Source: Tragulus kanchil
Lineage: Eukaryota; Chordata; Mammalia; Artiodactyla; Tragulidae
Assembly (NCBI GenBank): GCA_022376925.1
Contig: JAIOJX010000032.1
Coordinates: forward strand, 97,952,794-98,016,793
Direction: 5' to 3'
Length of the DNA stretch: 64,000 nt
Below are positions 44,872 through 55,229 of this stretch, one piece after another (position 1 is the stretch's first letter; the number at the start of each line of letters is the position of its first letter). Position numbers and translations under genes: made by a program. The notes beneath the pieces were generated by a model. It was not told where the DNA came from. It saw nothing but the letters and a program-made list of their open reading frames with translations, and did no database searches.

Positions 44872-46146
44872 GTTTGGCTTCAGGTTGAAACTAGTTTCTC
44901 CTGTCCAGATCTGATATGGTCATTGCCTTCTCTTGGACTCAATTGGTTCAGAACCAACAGTGGGGCATGTTGGGACTGGCCGTGCAGAGGGACCCCAATC
45001 TCCCTGACAGCTCTGACATTCAGAAGGGTATGAGGCTAAACCCGCAAACATGAATATTTCAATTATTGTTAGTGTCTATCTCCCGCATTTTTCCATGAAG
45101 GAACATCTGTGTAGCAAACTAAAGATTGCCACAGATATTGTACTATTTCTCTCACTGAAAAGTGAAGTTTAATTTGCTCATCTCATTCTGAGCTGGGTTC
45201 AATGTCTCATTTGACCACAGAACCTAGCATAAGCCATGTTCCACGACTTATTAAACTAGGTCATAAGAAATCTCTCAGTTTTTACCTGGGCTACTTAGAA
45301 GATTGTCAGAGGCTCCTGCCATGTATGTATTTGATTACTCTATGTTCCATGATGTAAGGAAGCCCAAGTCAGAAAAGCAGAGAAGGCAGTGGAGGAGTCT
45401 CCCACAGGACCAGTCACCCCAGCCCAGGTGAAGTGAAGAATGAGTGCAGAAGTCTTCTGAAGATCCCAGGGCCAACCACCATCTCTGGTGATAACTACAT
45501 GAAAGACTCTGCAAGAATTACCCAGCTAAGCACATCAACAGCAGACTTCTAAGAGAAGATACTACAGCTACTTGTTGTTTTAGGCACTACATTTCAGGGT
45601 GATTTGTTAATCAGCAGTAGATAACCGGAAAATTCAGATAGAATTTCTGGTCTTTCTGCCCCTTACTAACTTAGTAGTGACTGGTGGTTTGTCAATAGTT
45701 TAACCTCCATTGATCCATCTACAATTCTGTACTAGCCAAGATTAAGGTGTTCAAGGTTACTGTGCACACACAGCCTGCTCTTGTTCCCAATTTTTGTGAC
45801 CTGTGAGCTTCTTCCTCTGTGAGTTGAGTGGTTCTTCCTTGATGGGGAGGGCTGCTTGCCTTGTTTACCTGTGCTTTGGCTGATAACTAAAGAGGAGTCC
45901 ATTAGAAGTTGGCCCAAAAGTTCATTTGAGTTTTTCCATAAAATGTTCCAGAAAAACACAAACAAACTTATTTGGCCAACCTAATAGTTTGGCTTCAGGT
46001 TGAAACTAGTTTCTCCTGTCCAGATCTGATATGGTCATTGCCTTCTCTTGGACTCAATTGGTTCAGAACCAACAGTGGGGCATGTTGGGACTGGCCGTGC
46101 AGAGGGACCCCAATCTCCCTGACAGCTCTGACATTCAGAAGGGTAA

Positions 46147-46620
46147 GTGGTTAGCTGCTAAGCAGGTTCCCAGCTTGCCTTGCACTTTTACTAACATGAA
46201 TCTTTTGCTCATGTTGCTAATAAGGTGTTAAATATCCTCAAACTTACAAACAAGCTAAAGCAATTATAATTATGGTTGGTAAGTTGTTGGTTTTCTTTTG
46301 ACATGTTTGATGGTTTGCTTACATTACTTCTCACAAAAATTAAGACAACATTTTGCAAAGCTGAGCTAATATACAAAACTCTTCAGAATGCCATCATATT
46401 CTGTATGCAACTCAAACATGACAGCTAATTTCCTTGGCCCCTGTGAAGCCAATAGTGTGTATATGGTTTATTGAATTTGTTGGGCCTTTTAAAAAAAAAA
46501 ATTAGTTACTGTTGTGTTGCTTCCAGTTATCCTTAAAGCTCAAGATATCAAAAGAGGACACTCTTTTAAGGTAACAAATATAATGTTTTCCCATCTCATC
46601 CCCATGCTTATTTTAATTCA
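46147..46620. other. Unannotated AT-rich sequence
   Basis: No gene seen. A-run at 46491-46501. Confidence 0.4.
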
Positions 46621-46624
46621 TTTA

Positions 46625-46765
46625 TACCTCATCTCTCAAGTCATTCATTCAGTATGTTTTTATTGGAAGTCTTCTCGGAATCATGAACTGTTCTAGGTCC
46701 TGCACGTATAACTAAAAATGAAATACTTTCAGACCCTTTCCTCATGAGCAATGCTTCAAGAGGTA
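46625..46765 (-). mobile_element. L2 LINE 3' end, reverse
   Basis: 'tcattcattcagtatgtttt', 'gaactgttctaggtcctgca', 'actttcagaccctttcctca' in reverse L2 order. Confidence 0.55.
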
Positions 46766-47044
46766 GAACAATAGAGCAAGTGACTGGAATGCTATTGTAG
46801 AGCACTCCAAATAAAAATACACAGGGCTCTGAAGGAAGACAGCAGAGTCACCAAGGACATAATTTTCTGGTAACTGTCTGAACTGTCTTCTTTTGTGTTC
46901 TTCTTCAAACACAAAAATTTTTAAAAATTTATGACGACATATGCATTTGGACATTGTGTTCTTCTATTACCTTATTAATAAAAGCTTAAGCAAAAGAACT
47001 ATTGAAGATGGTAAATGAATCTCTAGTAATATATATTAATGCAG
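46766..47044. other. Unannotated sequence
   Basis: No gene or clear repeat. The 70-codon minus frame at 46742-46954 has no support. Confidence 0.4.
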
Positions 47045-47195
47045 ATTGCAATATACATTATCTTAGATAAGCCCCACCACAGCTCTGTGAAGGGGCCTAT
47101 CATTTCTGTTTTACAGAGGAGGAGGCTGAGACTTCTGCAGGTCAAATAATTTGCCTAAAGGTCACACGGCCTGTAAAAGGCAGAGAAAAGATATG
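47045..47195 (-). mobile_element. MIR SINE, reverse
   Basis: 'ctgttttacagaggaggagg', 'ctgagacttctgcaggtca', 'ggtcacacggcctgtaaaag'. Confidence 0.75.
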
Positions 47196-47338
47196 AAGAT
47201 AAGTTTGTATAAGTCCAGTTCCATCTTCTCACTATCATATTGCAAAATATCTAGAGAAATCATACTCATCTTTAACGTTTTGCTCTTAATGAAATGAGGT
47301 CATATCTGTACATTAAGTTGTAAATCAAGATTCTGTTC

Positions 47339-47595
47339 CAGTGGGTGAGAGGCATGGAAAGAGTAACATGGAAACCTATACTATCATATGTAAAAGAGAT
47401 AACTATTGTCAACGCGCTGTGGGAATAAGGGATCGTACATGGGGGCTATATGACGGGCTGGAGGGGTGGCATGAGGAGGACTGGGAGGGGGTCAGAGGAG
47501 AGAAGGGTCAGGGATATACATATGACTAATATGGGATTATACATATCTGTAAACAACAAAACTCTGTAAAAGCAAAAATTAAAAGAAAAAAGAAA
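47339..47595 (+). mobile_element. 5'-truncated L1 with TSD
   Basis: About 257 bp of L1 3' UTR: 'gggatcgtacatgggggcta', G-rich 'ggctggaggggtggcatg', 'tcagggatatacatatgac', and end 'aacaacaaaactctgtaaaa' followed by an A-rich tail. Flanked by a 12-bp direct repeat at 47327-47338 and 47596-47607. Same 3' end as the large L1 at 56-64 kb. Confidence 0.85.
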
Positions 47596-48414
47596 AAGAT
47601 TCTGTTCAGAAACCCTACTGGATTTTTTGAACTGGATTAAACCAAAAATCTAGGGGTGGAGATTATTGGCCAAACCACAGAAAGAAGAAGAATGCATCTG
47701 GCCCACAGAGATGACTGGAGCCAGATTCAGACCTCATCAGTGCTGTCCCTCACCGCCGTGGAATGACGTCATTCTTTCTGATCAGCATTCTACGTGGTGG
47801 CACAAAGCAAGGGAAATGTAAACAATTATATTAATCAATGAGAGCGCCATAATACAGATATAACCAGGACATAATCATTAAACATAACCTCTAAGACATA
47901 ACCATTACATATAACAACCGAGACATAACCATTTTAGTAGGCTTTAGATTTTAAATATTTAGAATGGCAGAAAAAAACCACTGAAAACCACCTAAATGTC
48001 CAACAATATGAAGCCATTAGGTGAACTCTAGTTTATATTGTCCGTGGATGTTATGCAAAAATGTATTTACACAGAACCTAGAATGATAGAGATGAACTTG
48101 TATACAAATGCTGACAGCAGCATTTTTCATAGGAACCAAAAAATGAAAACAATCCAAATCCCGATCAACTTAAGAATGAATAAACAGACTGTAATACAAT
48201 GCAATATTATTTGACTATAAACAGAAATGAAGTACTGATTCATGCTACAACATGAAAGAACCTTGAAAACAGTATGCTACATGAAAGCAGTCAGTCACAG
48301 AGGACCACATATTGTACTATTCCATAAATATGAACCTATATATCTATATGTAATACCATACCCAGAATAGACAAACCTGTAGAGACAGAAAATAGATTGC
48401 TGGTGATATAAGAC

Positions 48415-48608
48415 TGCATCACAGGCACAGTGGTAAAGAATACTCCTGCCATGCAAGAAACTGGAGTTCAATCCCTGGGTTAGGAAGATACCCTGGAGCA
48501 GAAACATGGCAACCCACTCCAGTATTCTTGCCTGGAAAATTCTATGGACAGAGGAGCCTGGTGGGCTACAATCCATAGGGTCACAAAGAGTCATGACTGA
48601 GCACACGC
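48415..48608 (+). mobile_element. Bov-tA SINE
   Basis: Head 'catcacaggcacagtggtaa', 'gttcaatccctgggttagg', and body 'ggcaacccactccagtattc', 'gtcacaaagagtcatgac'. Inserted in the old L1. Confidence 0.88.
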
Positions 48609-49024
48609 ATTCACAGGGCTAGGACGAGGGAGCAAATGGTAAGTGATTGCTGATGACTGTGCAGAGTTTATTTTTGAGGAGAAGAAAATATTCTAGAAAT
48701 AAACAGTGGTATAGCCACAACCAGAAGAATGAAATTGGTCCCTTATTTTACAAGACTCACAATGGATTAAAGAGTTAATCATAAGACCTGAAACTATCAA
48801 ATTCCTAGAGGAAAACTAGAGAAACTTCCTGGTAGTGATTTCCCGGACATGACACTGAGAGCACAAAAAACAAAAGCATACATAGGTAAATTGAACTATT
48901 TCACACTAAAAGGCCTCTGCTCAGCAAAAGAAATGATCAACAAAATGAAAAGTTACATGATTAACAAGTTCTGGCGATCTAACGTACAGCATGGTGATTA
49001 CAGCTAATAATACTGTATTACATT

Positions 49025-49156
49025 ATTTTTAAACTTTTATTTTACTTTTAACTTTTACAGAGTTTTGTTGTTTACAGATATGTATGTTCCCAGATTAGTC
49101 ATATGTATATCCTCCCCATCCTATCCCTCTAGACCGTCACACAGCACCCCTGCAGG
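49025..49156 (-). mobile_element. Short L1 3' insertion with TSD
   Basis: Reversed young-L1 3' UTR: tail side 'acttttacagagttttgttg', then 'gttcccagattagtcatatg' and 'cctccccatcctatccctct'. About 130 bp flanked by a 15-bp repeat at 49010-49024 and 49157-49171. It sits inside the older L1. Confidence 0.85.
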
Positions 49157-49618
49157 ATACTGTATTACATTTTGAAGGCTGCCAAACTTATTAAATGTTC
49201 TTACCACTGAAGGGAAATGGTAGTTTTGTGATGGGGTGGAGGGATTAGCTAGTTACTGTGCTGATGATTATTTTGCCATACAAAATGTATCAAACATCAA
49301 GTTGTACACTGTTTACAATGTGCACAATGTTGTTTATTATGTCTCAATAAAGTTGGAAAAATTTTTAATAATGTTAGATTTCATTAGATCTTAAAGCTAA
49401 ATATATATATATATACACACACAAATAATTAAATAAAGACAGTGATGATGGTTACACACTATGATTTTGATAAAAACACTTTAAAGAGTGAATTTTATGA
49501 TACACAAATTATGTCTTAATAAGACTATCATTAAAAAATAATAGAACTCTTATTGGAGAAACAACAAAAATCATGGGCAGAATGTTAATGGTATAATAAC
49601 GCTGAGACTAAAAGCAGG

Positions 49619-50231
49619 TGTTATGGACTGAATGCTAGTGTCCTCCTTCCCAGTTCTCATGTTGAAGACCTAGCTTTCAATGTGATGGCATTTGAGAGGA
49701 GTCTTTGGGAGACGATTAGGTTTATATTAGGTCATGAAGGTAGGACTTTCATTATGGGATTAGTGTCTTATAAGAGGGTTCCCCAGGTGGCACTAGCAGT
49801 AAAGAATCTGCCTGCTAATGTAGGAGATGAGGGAAATGTGGGTTCAGTCCCTGGGTCAGGAAGATCCCCCAGAGGAGGGCATGGCAGCCCGCTCCAGTAA
49901 TCTTGCCCGGGATAGTCTATGGACAGAGGAGCCTGGCAGACTATAGTCTATGGGGTCATGAAAGAGTTGGACACAACTGAAGCAACTTAGCACATGTGAA
50001 TGCCTTTATAAGAAGAGGAGGAAGAAGCTCCATCTTCCTTGCCAAGAGCATGCACTGAAGAAAGGCCATGTGAGGACACAGTGAGAAGAAATCTGCAAAC
50101 CAGGAAGGAACTGTAACCTGGCACCTTGATCTTGGATTTCTTAGCCTCCAGAACTGTCAGAAATAAATGTCTGTTGTTTAAACTCTCCAGTTTCTGGTAT
50201 TTTATTATAGCATTCCAAGAAGACTAAAACA
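49619..50231 (+). mobile_element. MaLR-type solo LTR, interrupted by Bov-tA
   Basis: Starts 'tgttatggactgaatgctag', has 'gggattagtgtcttataaga', then after the SINE 'ccatgtgaggacacagtgag', 'tggcaccttgatcttggatt', 'cctccagaactgtcagaaat', and ends 'aagactaaaaca'. TG...CA ends and order match MST/MLT1-like LTRs. The LTR part alone is about 395 bp. No internal viral genes. Confidence 0.8.
49779..49995 (+). mobile_element. Bov-tA SINE in the LTR
   Basis: 'gttccccaggtggcactagc', 'ggttcagtccctgggtcagg', 'ggcagcccgctccagtaat', 'aactgaagcaacttagcaca'. It splits the MaLR LTR at its 'cttataagaagag' block. Confidence 0.9.
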
Positions 50232-50404
50232 GCCGAATATGAAATTCAATACAACTGTAACTGTATAAGACAAATGTATAGAACAAAAAACACATGGCAG
50301 AAAGATTTATAATGTTAGCTCTATTCTATGTGATACTTTTTTCAAACTTTTCTATCTTTTCTAGGATGTTTGTAAAACAGCTCATTTGAGCTCCAAGAAC
50401 TCAT
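50232..50404. other. Unannotated sequence
   Basis: AT-rich, no gene or repeat recognised. Confidence 0.4.
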
Positions 50405-50464
50405 AAGCTAATGTTTATTGAGCATTTACTCCATGCCAAGCTCCACAATTTCAGCTGATTTTTT

Positions 50465-50793
50465 TTTTTTTAAAGATTTATTTATTTATTTATTTTTGGG
50501 CGGGGGTCGGGTTGGGGAGAGAAGGGAGCGGGCGGGCCACTTCTATTGGTCTTTCATTTCTCTATTTTTAGCCGTCTTTGTTCTTTGGCTCCTGTGGACC
50601 TCCCATCGTGGTGGCGTCTGTTGTTGCAGAGCGCCGGCTCTGGGCACATGCGCCCCAGAGCTCCGGCTCGGTAATTGGACACATTGGTCCAGCCGCTCCG
50701 CAGCACGTGGGATCTTCCCAGGCCAGGGATCGAACCGGCGCCCCTTGCACTGCAAGGCGGTGTCCTTACCCACTGGACCACCAGGGGAAGCCC
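50465..50793 (-). mobile_element. Unfamiliar tRNA-headed SINE, copy 6, complete
   Basis: Head at right ('ggaccaccaggggaagccc'), B box 'agggatcgaaccggcgcc', body through 'gagctccggctcggtaattg' to 'tagccgtctttgttctttgg', then a G-rich tract at 50498-50536, AAAT repeats and a T-run. Target-site duplication 'tcagctgatttttt' at 50451-50464 and 50794-50807. Partial duplicate at 51741-51917, which carries GCGCATGCGC at 51768-51777 where this copy has a CpG change. Confidence 0.92.
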
Positions 50794-50844
50794 TCAGCTG
50801 ATTTTTTAACCAATCTTATAAGGCAGGAACTATAAATTCCTCCA

Positions 50845-51242
50845 CAGTTGGTCCTCTCTATCCATGGGTTTCACATCTGCAAATCAAAAATACTTGAAAA
50901 AAATTCATATTGGAAGATATGCATAGGTTATATGCATATACTATGCCATTTTATAAGGGCTTACACTGTGACTCAGAAGTAAAGAATCCACCAACGCAGG
51001 AGATGCAGGAGGTGTGGGTTCAATTCCTGGGTTGGGAAGATCCCTTAGAGGAGAGCACTCCAGTATTCTTGCCTGTAGAATCCCATGGACAGTGGAGCCT
51101 GGTGGGCAAAGCGTCAGACACAACTGAAGCAATTGAGCACACATGCATGTATGCCATTTTATATAAGGGGCTTGAGCATCCTTAGGCTTTGGCATTCAAG
51201 GGGATCCTGGAACTAATCCTCCTCAGGATACCAAGGGGTGAT
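50845..51242. mobile_element. MER2-like Tigger DNA transposon, internally deleted
   Basis: One end reads 'cagttggtcctctctatcca' and the other 'cctcaggataccaaggggtg', the inverted terminal repeats of MER2. Internal blocks are 'tgcataggttatatgcatat' and 'ggggcttgagcatccttagg'. A Bov-tA is inserted at 50957, with 'atgccattttata' on both sides as its target-site duplication. Duplicate at 51969-52366. Confidence 0.75.
50957..51143 (+). mobile_element. Bov-tA SINE inside MER2
   Basis: 'gggcttacactgtgactcag', 'gttcaattcctgggttggg', 'gagagcactccagtattctt', 'cgtcagacacaactgaagc'. Duplicate at 52081-52267. Confidence 0.88.
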
Positions 51243-51360
51243 TATATTTTACATAAGGGAAGAGTAAGGCTCAGAGAGGTTAAGTCATTTGTTAAAGGTC
51301 ACACAGCTGGTACATGACAGTAGATTCAGATTTCAGTCTGTCTGGCTCTACAACTCCCAA

Positions 51361-51540
51361 TTTTAAGTTCCAAAAGCAATGAACTTTATATTCGTCCTTG
51401 CTCTCACCCTAAATTAGGACTCCAAAGAAGGTTGTACTATTACAAAATTGTAACCTTCATTTGTATATTCCTATTTTGATACTGGGAAGACAATAAGTCT
51501 ACAGAGATGCTCAAAAGTCTAGGCTGCCCTAAAGGAATAA
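51361..51540. other. Unannotated sequence
   Basis: No gene or repeat recognised. Repeats at 52485-52664. Confidence 0.4.
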
Positions 51541-51740
51541 ATGGGCTTCCCTGATGCCTCAGTGGTAAAGAATCTGCCTGCCAATGCAAGAGACATGCGT
51601 TTAATCCCTGGTCTAGGAAGATTCCCTAGAGAAGGAAATGGCAACCCACTCCAGCATACTTGCCTGGGAAATCCCATGAATAGATCAGCCTGGTCTGCTA
51701 CAGTTCGTGGGGTCCCAAAGAGTCAGACACGACTGAACAA
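51541..51740 (+). mobile_element. Bov-tA SINE
   Basis: 'gggcttccctgatgcctcag', 'gccaatgcaagagacatgcg', 'ggcaacccactccagcatac', 'aaagagtcagacacgactga'. Cut by the unit O join in this copy. The complete version is at 52665-52870. Confidence 0.9.
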
Positions 51741-52870
51741 TCTGTTGTTGCAGAGCGCCGGCTCTGGGCGCATGCGCTCCAGAGCTCCGGCTCGGTAATT
51801 GGACACATTGGTCCAGCCGCTCCGCAGCACGTGGGATCTTCCCAGGCCAGGGATCGAACCGGCGCCCCTTGCACTGCAAGGCGGTGTCCTTACCCACTGG
51901 ACCACCAGGGGAAGCCCTCAGCTGATTTTTTAACCAATCTTATAAGGCAGGAACTATAAATTCCTCCACAGTTGGTCCTCTCTATCCATGGGTTTCACAT
52001 CTGCAAATCAAAAATACTTGAAAAAAATTCATATTGGAAGATATGCATAGGTTATATGCATATACTATGCCATTTTATAAGGGCTTACACTGTGACTCAG
52101 AAGTAAAGAATCCACCAACGCAGGAGATGCAGGAGGTGTGGGTTCAATTCCTGGGTTGGGAAGATCCCTTAGAGGAGAGCACTCCAGTATTCTTGCCTGT
52201 AGAATCCCATGGACAGTGGAGCCTGGTGGGCAAAGCGTCAGACACAACTGAAGCAATTGAGCACACATGCATGTATGCCATTTTATATAAGGGGCTTGAG
52301 CATCCTTAGGCTTTGGCATTCAAGGGGATCCTGGAACTAATCCTCCTCAGGATACCAAGGGGTGATTATATTTTACATAAGGGAAGAGTAAGGCTCAGAG
52401 AGGTTAAGTCATTTGTTAAAGGTCACACAGCTGGTACATGACAGTAGATTCAGATTTCAGTCTGTCTGGCTCTACAACTCCCAATTTTAAGTTCCAAAAG
52501 CAATGAACTTTATATTCGTCCTTGCTCTCACCCTAAATTAGGACTCCAAAGAAGGTTGTACTATTACAAAATTGTAACCTTCATTTGTATATTCCTATTT
52601 TGATACTGGGAAGACAATAAGTCTACAGAGATGCTCAAAAGTCTAGGCTGCCCTAAAGGAATAAATGGGCTTCCCTGATGCCTCAGTGGTAAAGAATCTG
52701 CCTGCCAATGCAAGAGACATGCGTTTAATCCCTGGTCTAGGAAGATTCCCTAGAGAAGGAAATGGCAACCCACTCCAGCATACTTGCCTGGGAAATCCCA
52801 TGAATAGATCAGCCTGGTCTGCTACAGTTCGTGGGGTCCCAAAGAGTCAGACACGACTGAACAACAACAA

Positions 52871-53389
52871 AAGAATAAATGCCTTACTTTTGAGATGTGA
52901 ATGAATTCTTAAAAATCACTTAGTACCTTGTTTCATTCAAGGGACCTTCTTCATCCTTTCCAGCTTTTGCTTTCTGTTACCCTTCTCATTGGCTGACTGA
53001 CCCACTGAATCACAAAACTCTAAAGTTACAAGGACCCCAGGGACCATCGAGTCCAAGTCCCCATGTGGTACTGGTGACTTTCTTTAACCTCCCTCGCAGG
53101 GAGATGCTCTAGCTATTCCTTTAATACACCTCTGGGTACAATCACTGTCCCCTATATCATGACCCCAACAAAGATGGCTGAAACCATGTTCTTGATTTGA
53201 GAAAATTTATCTCAGCCATATCACTTGCAGAGAAAAACAGAGCAACTGCAGTGCTCTCTTTCCTTTTCCCTCATGGAAAAGGAATTTTAAGGTGCTGCAA
53301 TAAATTGATTGTCCAACATATTTAAGAAGCTTCTTGAGTCAGAGGCTAGGTTGTCTCTGACTAAGAACTTCTTCCTCAATCAGCTCCAG
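52871..53389. other. Unannotated sequence
   Basis: No gene seen. The block at about 53020-53075 ('ccccagggaccatcgagtcc') resembles an ancient interspersed repeat I cannot name. Confidence 0.4.
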
Positions 53390-54070
53390 CTCCAGTCTTC
53401 ACATCTCAGCAAACAGCACCTGTATCCACTACATTGCTGAAGCCAAAAACTTGGGAGTTATTCTTATTGCCTCCCTCTTCCTCACACCCACACGGCCCAT
53501 CTGTCACCAAATCCTGTTGATTATACCTCCAAAATACATCTCAATTTCATCTGCTTCTCTCTATTGCCACTACTCATGTTCAAACAACTATTACACCCCA
53601 TCTGGATCCCTGATCTCCCCCACTTTCACAATATTCTCCCCAAAATACACACACACACAATACATTAACCATCCAATACCCAAAGTGATCTTTTAGAAAA
53701 ATATGCAAGATCATGTCACTTTCCTGCTTAAAAACCCATAAATAGATTTTCTGATGCCCTCAGAATACTATTAAAAATCTTCCCTAATGCTTCCACGGCC
53801 TTTCTATGATCTGGCCTCAGCCCACCTCTTGGCTCCATCTTATACCATTCTCCATTTTACTTATCATATTTCAGTCTCAACAGACAGCTCGCAATGTCTG
53901 ACTGTCCTCAGGCTTCCATCTCCTACCAGCCTGGAATGCTCTCCCTGCACTGCCCACTCTCTTCCCTGATCCTGATTTGGCCAATTCCTATTCATCCTTC
54001 AAGTGTCAGAATAAATGTCACTTCCTCAGAGAAGCCTTCCATGATTTCCCAATATATATCAGCTCTCTCT
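53390..54070 (+). mobile_element. L2 LINE, sense, ORF2 end and 3' part
   Basis: Long sense L2 stretch: 'ccaaaaacttgggagttatt', 'ccaaatcctgttgattatac', 'tgctttccttta'-type blocks, 'ctatgatctggcctcagccc', 'gcctggaatgctctccctgc', 'cctcagagaagccttccatg'. Diverged with stops. Frames of 60-81 codons are fragments of it. A short CA run lies at 53646-53660. Confidence 0.7.
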
Positions 54071-54240
54071 GGAGGCCAGGGATGTTTTCCTGCAAATAAC
54101 TAAAATCCAACTCTAATTGGTTTAGTTAAATAAGCAGTTATTCTCAGATAAAATTTTTAAATAAATGTATTGACCTGTGGAATTTAAAAATCTAGCTTTG
54201 GTCTTGTTTCAGGCACAGTGGATCCAGGACTCAAATTTCA
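54071..54240. other. Unannotated sequence
   Basis: No gene recognised. Confidence 0.4.
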
Positions 54241-54296
54241 GAACTAGCTTTGATTCCATCTCTTCATTCAATCTTACATTCAACAAATATTTATTG

Positions 54297-54651
54297 GGCT
54301 TCCCCTGGTGGTCCAGTGGGTAAGGACACCGCCTTGCAGTGCAAGGGGCGCCGGTTCGATCCCTGGCCTGGGAAGATCCCACGTGCCGTGGAGCAGCTGG
54401 ACTGATGTGTCCAATTACCGAGCTGGAGCTCAGGGGCGCATGCGCCCAGAGCCGGAGCTCTGCGACGACAGAGGCCACCACGATGGGAGGCCTGCAGGAG
54501 CCGAAGAACAAGGATGGATGAAAATAGAGAAATGGAAGACCAATAGAAGTGGCCCGCCCATCCCCCTCCCCACTTTCCAAAAAGATAAATAAATAAATAA
54601 AATAAATGTAAAAAAAAAAAAAAAAAAGCCTGTTTCTTTAAAAAAAAAAAA
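54297..54651 (+). mobile_element. Unfamiliar tRNA-headed SINE, copy 7, complete
   Basis: Head 'gggcttcccctggtggtcca', B box 'gccggttcgatccctggcc', body 'gctggactgatgtgtccaat', a perfect 14-bp palindrome at 54434-54447 containing GCGCATGCGC, 'gcgacgacagaggccacca', 'gaccaatagaagtggccc', a C-rich tract at 54555-54575, AAAT repeats and poly(A). The 15-bp target-site duplication is at 54282-54296 and 54652-54666. Confidence 0.93.
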
Positions 54652-54739
54652 AACAAATATTTATTGTGTTTTAGGTACCAGAAAGTGTACCAGGTGCTGG
54701 GATATATCAATTTAAAAAAATGACTGATTTAGATTTAAG

Positions 54740-54806
54740 CATAGCTGTAAACAACAAAACTCTGTAAAAGTAAAATAAAAATAATTATATATATATATAT
54801 ATGATA
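54740..54806 (+). mobile_element. L1 3'-end stub with TA tail
   Basis: 'gctgtaaacaacaaaactct' then 'gtaaaagtaaaataaaa' and (TA)n. Only the last 30 or so bases of the L1 3' UTR plus tail. It interrupts the reverse L2. I could not fix a clean target-site duplication. Confidence 0.6.
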
Positions 54807-54998
54807 AAGTCCTTGTGTTCATGGAGCTGTCTTTGTAGCAAAGCAAGACACACAAGAACAGTAAATATACTAAATAAGTAGAACACACCAATATTAGAAA
54901 ATGTACCTAATATGAAAAATATACATAAGGCAGATTAGGAGTACAGAGGGAGGAAACAGGGCTTGCAATTGTAAATAGAGTAGTCATGGTAAACCTCT

Positions 54999-55220
54999 GG
55001 GCTTCCCAGGTGGTGCTAGCGGTAAAGAACCTGCCTGCCAATGCAGGAGATGTAAGAGACATGGGTTTGATCCCTGGGTTAGGAAGATCCTCTGGAGGAG
55101 GGCACGGCAGTCCACTCCAGTATTCTTGCCTGGAGAATCAAATGGACAGAACAGCTTGACAGGCTAGTGTACATAGAGTCGTAAAGAGACGGACACAACT
55201 GAGGTGATTTAGCACACATG
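54999..55220 (+). mobile_element. Bov-tA SINE with TSD
   Basis: 'gggcttcccaggtggtgcta', 'caatgcaggagatgtaaga', 'ggtttgatccctgggttagg', 'cagtccactccagtattctt', 'ggacacaactgaggtg'. Direct repeat 'catggtaaa' at 54985-54993 and 55221-55229. Confidence 0.9.
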
Positions 55221-55229
55221 CATGGTAAA

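Larger units (their letters stand above)
43939..46146. repeat. Duplicated unit N, two head-to-tail copies
   Basis: About 43939-45030 repeats at 45053-46146 (offset 1114-1115). Copy 1 ends with 30 bases that do not match either copy ('tgaggctaaacccgcaaaca'). Substitutions sit close to the join (43947, 43972) and a G-run differs at 44730/45845. Confidence 0.92.
47990..49545 (+). mobile_element. Old L1 (L1M-type) 3' region, interrupted
   Basis: Plus-strand blocks typical of an old mammalian L1: 'tagaatgatagagatgaac', 'caggaaccaaa'-type ORF2-end/3' UTR text at 48100-48420, and further pieces at 48610-49009 and 49172-49540 ending 'tgtctcaataaagttgg'. Interrupted by a Bov-tA (48415) and by a younger reversed L1 tail (49025). 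No intact frame. Confidence 0.55.
50405..51360 (-). mobile_element. MIR SINE carrying three nested insertions
   Basis: Reverse MIR pieces: 50405-50464 ('aatgtttattgagcatttac'), 50794-50844 ('aatcttataaggcaggaact') and 51243-51360 ('aaggctcagagaggttaagt', 'ggtcacacagctggtaca'). They are separated by an unfamiliar SINE, then by a MER2 that itself holds a Bov-tA. Most of it repeats at 51918-52484. Confidence 0.75.
50617..52864. repeat. Duplicated unit O, two head-to-tail copies
   Basis: 50617-51740 repeats at 51741-52864 with constant offset 1124. Two substitutions occur early in copy 2, in the SINE body (around 51769 and 51778). The join links the end of a Bov-tA to the middle of the unfamiliar SINE. 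Confidence 0.93.
54241..54940 (-). mobile_element. L2 LINE 3' end, reverse, interrupted
   Basis: 54260-54296 ('cattcaacaaatatttattg') and 54652-54715 ('aggtaccagaaagtgtacca') plus 54800-54900 ('gataaagtccttgtgttcat', 'ggagctgtctttgtagc') are one reverse L2 end. It is split by a SINE (54297) and by a short L1 tail with TA repeats (54740-54805). Confidence 0.6.

Noticed and set aside
50490..50793. CpG island or promoter
   Set aside because: The GC-rich, CpG-containing stretch is exactly the body and tail of a SINE.
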